A stretch of DNA of 8,599 nucleotides from assembly GCA_013812695.1 (NCBI GenBank), contig JACCSZ010000070.1, forward strand, positions 1 through 8,599. The letters are read 5' to 3'. This stretch comes from Gemmatimonadales bacterium (lineage in GTDB: Bacteria > Gemmatimonadota > Gemmatimonadetes > Gemmatimonadales > GWC2-71-9). This document shows, piece after piece, positions 7,539 through 8,599 of the stretch; position 1 is the first letter of the stretch; every line of letters starts with the position of its first letter. The position numbers and the translations under genes are program-made. Under the pieces are notes generated by a model, which was given only the letters and a program-made list of their open reading frames with translations, was not told the origin of the DNA and ran no database searches.

Positions 7539-8072
7539 TCAACCCCGGACCAGCTCGACCGCGTCGCGGCCGTCGAGCTCGGAGACGAGCACGTCGACCC
7601 GGTCGCCCGGGCTCGTGCTCACGCTGGTGCCGACGATGTCGGCCTGGATGGGCAGCTCGCGCCCGCCGCGGTCGATGAGCACGCACAGCAGAATGCGGCG
7701 GGGTCGCCCGAAGTCGGCGCACTCGTCGAGCGCCGCGCGGACCGTGCGGCCGGTATACAGCACGTCGTCCACGATCACGACCGTGCGGCCGTCGAGGTTG
7801 GGGATCCGGGTCTCGCCGACCACCGGCCGGGGACCGATGGTCTGGAGATCGTCCCGATACAGCGTGATGTCGAGCTTGCCGCTCGAGATGCTGGAAGCTT
7901 CGGACTGATCGATGAGGCGTTTCAGGCGGTCGGCGAGCTCGACGCCGCGCCGCTGGATGCCGACGAGTACCAGCTCATCGGTGCCCCCTGCCCGCTCGAC
8001 GATCTCGGTGGCCATGCGAACCAGCGTCCGGCCGAGCGCGCGTTCATCGAGGAGGGGAGTGCGGGAGGGCAT
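7539..8072 (-). CDS. pyrR: PyrR, pyrimidine operon regulator / uracil phosphoribosyltransferase
   Basis: The PyrR family has a type I phosphoribosyltransferase fold; it senses UMP/UTP and binds pyr leader RNA, and it often has weak uracil phosphoribosyltransferase activity. The 177 residues align without gaps of note to Bacillus PyrR (181 residues). The PRPP loop VVIVDDVLYTGRTV (98-111), LYRDD (71-75) and DRGGRELP (134-141) are intact, so nucleotide/PRPP binding should be kept. Compared with my recollection of B. subtilis PyrR, four of five residues implicated in RNA contact differ: Thr18 to Val18, His22 to Thr22, Arg146 to Gln143 and Lys152 to Thr149. Only the Arg141 equivalent (Arg138) remains. 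The ATG at 8072 has no Shine-Dalgarno, and a -10-like element lies 9 bases upstream, suggesting a leaderless message. First gene of the pyr operon. RNA regulation here is doubtful; catalysis is plausible. Confidence 0.95.
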   Translation of the reverse strand: MPSRTPLLDERALGRTLVRMATEIVERAGGTDELVLVGIQRRGVELADRLKRLIDQSEASSISSGKLDITLYRDDLQTIGPRPVVGETRIPNLDGRTVVIVDDVLYTGRTVRAALDECADFGRPRRILLCVLIDRGGRELPIQADIVGTSVSTSPGDRVDVLVSELDGRDAVELVRG

Positions 8073-8081
8073 CGGGGCGGG

Positions 8082-8110
8082 AAGCTACTGTCCGGCTTCG
8101 GAGCGCGCAA
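8082..8110 (-). promoter_or_regulatory. Candidate leaderless promoter of the pyr operon
   Basis: Minus-strand -10-like TAGCTT (8082-8087, fits TANNNT) ends 9 bases before the pyrR ATG. A weak -35-like TTGCGC (8105-8110) lies 17 bases upstream of it. The start of transcription would fall at or next to the ATG. The lack of a Shine-Dalgarno in the intervening CCCGCCCCG agrees with this. Both hexamers match consensus only in part. Confidence 0.45.
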
Positions 8111-8192
8111 CTCGCGTGGGACGCCGGTCGCGACCGCGATCGGCAGCGCGCACGCCCGCTGGTCGCCCTCCACGCGGTCGGGTGCCAAGGTG

Positions 8193-8229
8193 AAAAGAAA
8201 TGTGCCCGGTAGACGGATCCACCGGGCAC
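8193..8229 (-). terminator. Rho-independent terminator of tRNA-Ser
   Basis: Perfect 9-bp stem GTGCCCGGT/ACCGGGCAC (8202-8210 and 8221-8229) with a 10-base loop, followed on the minus strand by ATTTCTTTTC. It begins 5 bases after the tRNA 3' end and separates the tRNA from the pyr operon. Confidence 0.88.
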
Positions 8230-8233
8230 CGCA

Positions 8234-8320
8234 CGGACAGGGCGGGATTCGAACCCGCGATACCCTTGCAGGTATGCCACCTTTCCAGGGTGGTGCCTTC
8301 AACCGCTCGGCCACCTGTCC
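8234..8320 (-). tRNA. tRNA-Ser (anticodon GGA)
   Basis: An 87-base tRNA with a 7-bp acceptor stem GGACAGG/CCTGTCC, D-arm around GGCCGAGCGGTTGAAGGC, anticodon stem CCACC/GGTGG enclosing the loop CTGGAAA (anticodon GGA at plus positions 8284-8286, reading UCC and UCU), a long variable arm with pairing ATACC/GGTAT, and a T-arm GCGGG-TTCGAAT-CCCGC. The long variable arm and the discriminator G are serine features. The 3' CCA is not encoded, so it must be added by the CCA-adding enzyme. It has its own promoter upstream and a terminator downstream. Confidence 0.97.
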
Positions 8321-8350
8321 CGCACCGCTCGACCAGCCGGGCGCGCCGGA

Positions 8351-8379
8351 TGTCTAGTGGCGCCGACGCGCGAAGTCAA
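8351..8379 (-). promoter_or_regulatory. Promoter of tRNA-Ser
   Basis: Minus-strand -35 TTGACT (8374-8379, five of six consensus bases) and -10-like TAGACA (8351-8356) are spaced by 17 bases. The predicted start near 8344 leaves a 5' leader of about 24 bases for RNase P to remove. The -35 is identical to that of the M50-scp operon promoter. Confidence 0.55.
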
Positions 8380-8382
8380 TCA

Positions 8383-8414
8383 GTTGCGCAGCCGCGACTT
8401 ACTGGCTACGCAAC
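8383..8414 (-). terminator. Hairpin enclosing the stop codon of the YfbK-like gene
   Basis: An 11-bp stem with one G-U wobble (arms 8383-8393 and 8404-8414) and a 10-base loop that contains the TAA stop. No T-run follows, and the tRNA promoter starts directly downstream. It could slow or end transcription of the upstream gene, or stabilise its 3' end. Not a canonical terminator. Confidence 0.4.
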
Positions 8415-8599
8415 GTCTTCGCGGCCTCGACCAAGTCGATGAACTCGCCGCGGTGCCCCTGGTCGTCCTCCCCCCGTGCCCCGCGCGCGAGCGCCAGCAC
8501 GTTGTCGAAGCTGGCCTGCCCGCGATGCTCCGAGCCGCGGAGCAGGAGCGCGAACTCCGCCACCGCGGACGCGAATCGCATGTCCTCCGAGGCCGTACC
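8399..8599 (-). CDS. C-terminal end of a YfbK-like VWA-domain protein (DUF3520 region)
   Basis: The last 66 residues of a gene that enters from the right edge. The segment reads ASED-MRFASAVAEFALLLRG, then SEHRGQASFDNVLALARGA, and ends LVEAAKTLRSQ. This matches the conserved C-terminal DUF3520 block of YfbK-type VWA proteins ('ASxDFRFAAAVAxFGxLLRxSExxGxASFDxVLALAR'), which are usually lipoproteins or secreted proteins with a central von Willebrand A domain. The VWA domain itself lies outside the window. An internal ATG at 8581 is not a credible start because the family pattern continues upstream of it to the edge. Function is unknown in the family. Note that a MoxR ATPase, a common partner of VWA proteins, lies about 7.7 kb away on the same strand, but not adjacent. 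Confidence 0.8.
   Translation of the reverse strand, partial: GTASEDMRFASAVAEFALLLRGSEHRGQASFDNVLALARGARGEDDQGHRGEFIDLVEAAKTLRSQ

Noticed and set aside
8073..8233. PyrR attenuator in the pyrR leader
   Set aside because: The one strong hairpin with a T-run (8193-8229) abuts the tRNA 3' end and is its terminator. No antiterminator partner or PyrR-loop-like sequence is visible before pyrR.
6599..8357. Long plus-strand frames opposite pyrB, pyrR and the tRNA, and similar ones opposite rluB and pyrC
   Set aside because: The minus-strand proteins have full family motifs and lengths. The plus-strand translations are Arg/Pro/Ala-rich with no recognisable domain, as expected for shadows at high GC.

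Overview
This is a GC-rich, densely packed bacterial chromosome segment that looks like core genome. No transposase, integrase, phage gene or CRISPR array is visible. The gene set and order (a site-2 protease joined to scpA-scpB-rluB, a pyrR-pyrB-pyrC cluster, a YfbK-type VWA protein, a MoxR ATPase and a coiled-coil zinc-ribbon protein) and the high GC suggest a member of Gemmatimonadota. That is an inference from gene order and composition, not a demonstrated placement.

Layout, left to right. (1) Positions 1-3461, minus strand: an operon read from right to left, M50 site-2 protease > scpA > scpB > rluB, with stop/start overlaps at each junction. A 68-base gap holding a strong hairpin follows, then a MoxR-family AAA+ ATPase that runs off the left edge. 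(2) Positions 3462-3626: a divergent promoter region with a good -35/-10 pair on each strand. (3) Positions 3627-3943, plus strand: rpsT (ribosomal protein S20) with its own promoter and a classic intrinsic terminator; it is the only convincing plus-strand gene. (4) Positions 3955-8072, minus strand: the pyrimidine cluster pyrR > pyrB > pyrC, followed by a C-terminally truncated class II aldolase/adducin-family reading frame and the coiled-coil zinc-ribbon protein. (5) Positions 8193-8379: a tRNA-Ser(GGA) on the minus strand with its own promoter and terminator. (6) Positions 8399-8599: the C-terminal end of a YfbK-like VWA protein (DUF3520 region), running off the right edge.

How the genes fit together: ScpA and ScpB are the kleisin and winged-helix partners of SMC in chromosome condensation. 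RluB modifies 23S rRNA and S20 belongs to the 30S subunit. PyrB and PyrC perform the second and third steps of de novo UMP synthesis, and PyrR is their usual uridine-nucleotide-responsive regulator. The points most worth a second look are in the pyr cluster. PyrR keeps its PRPP-binding loop but differs at most positions I recall as RNA-binding in Bacillus PyrR. Its gene has no Shine-Dalgarno and a -10-like element 9 bases before the ATG, which suggests a leaderless mRNA with no attenuator. The downstream aldolase frame has lost its C-terminal half and one zinc-ligand histidine.
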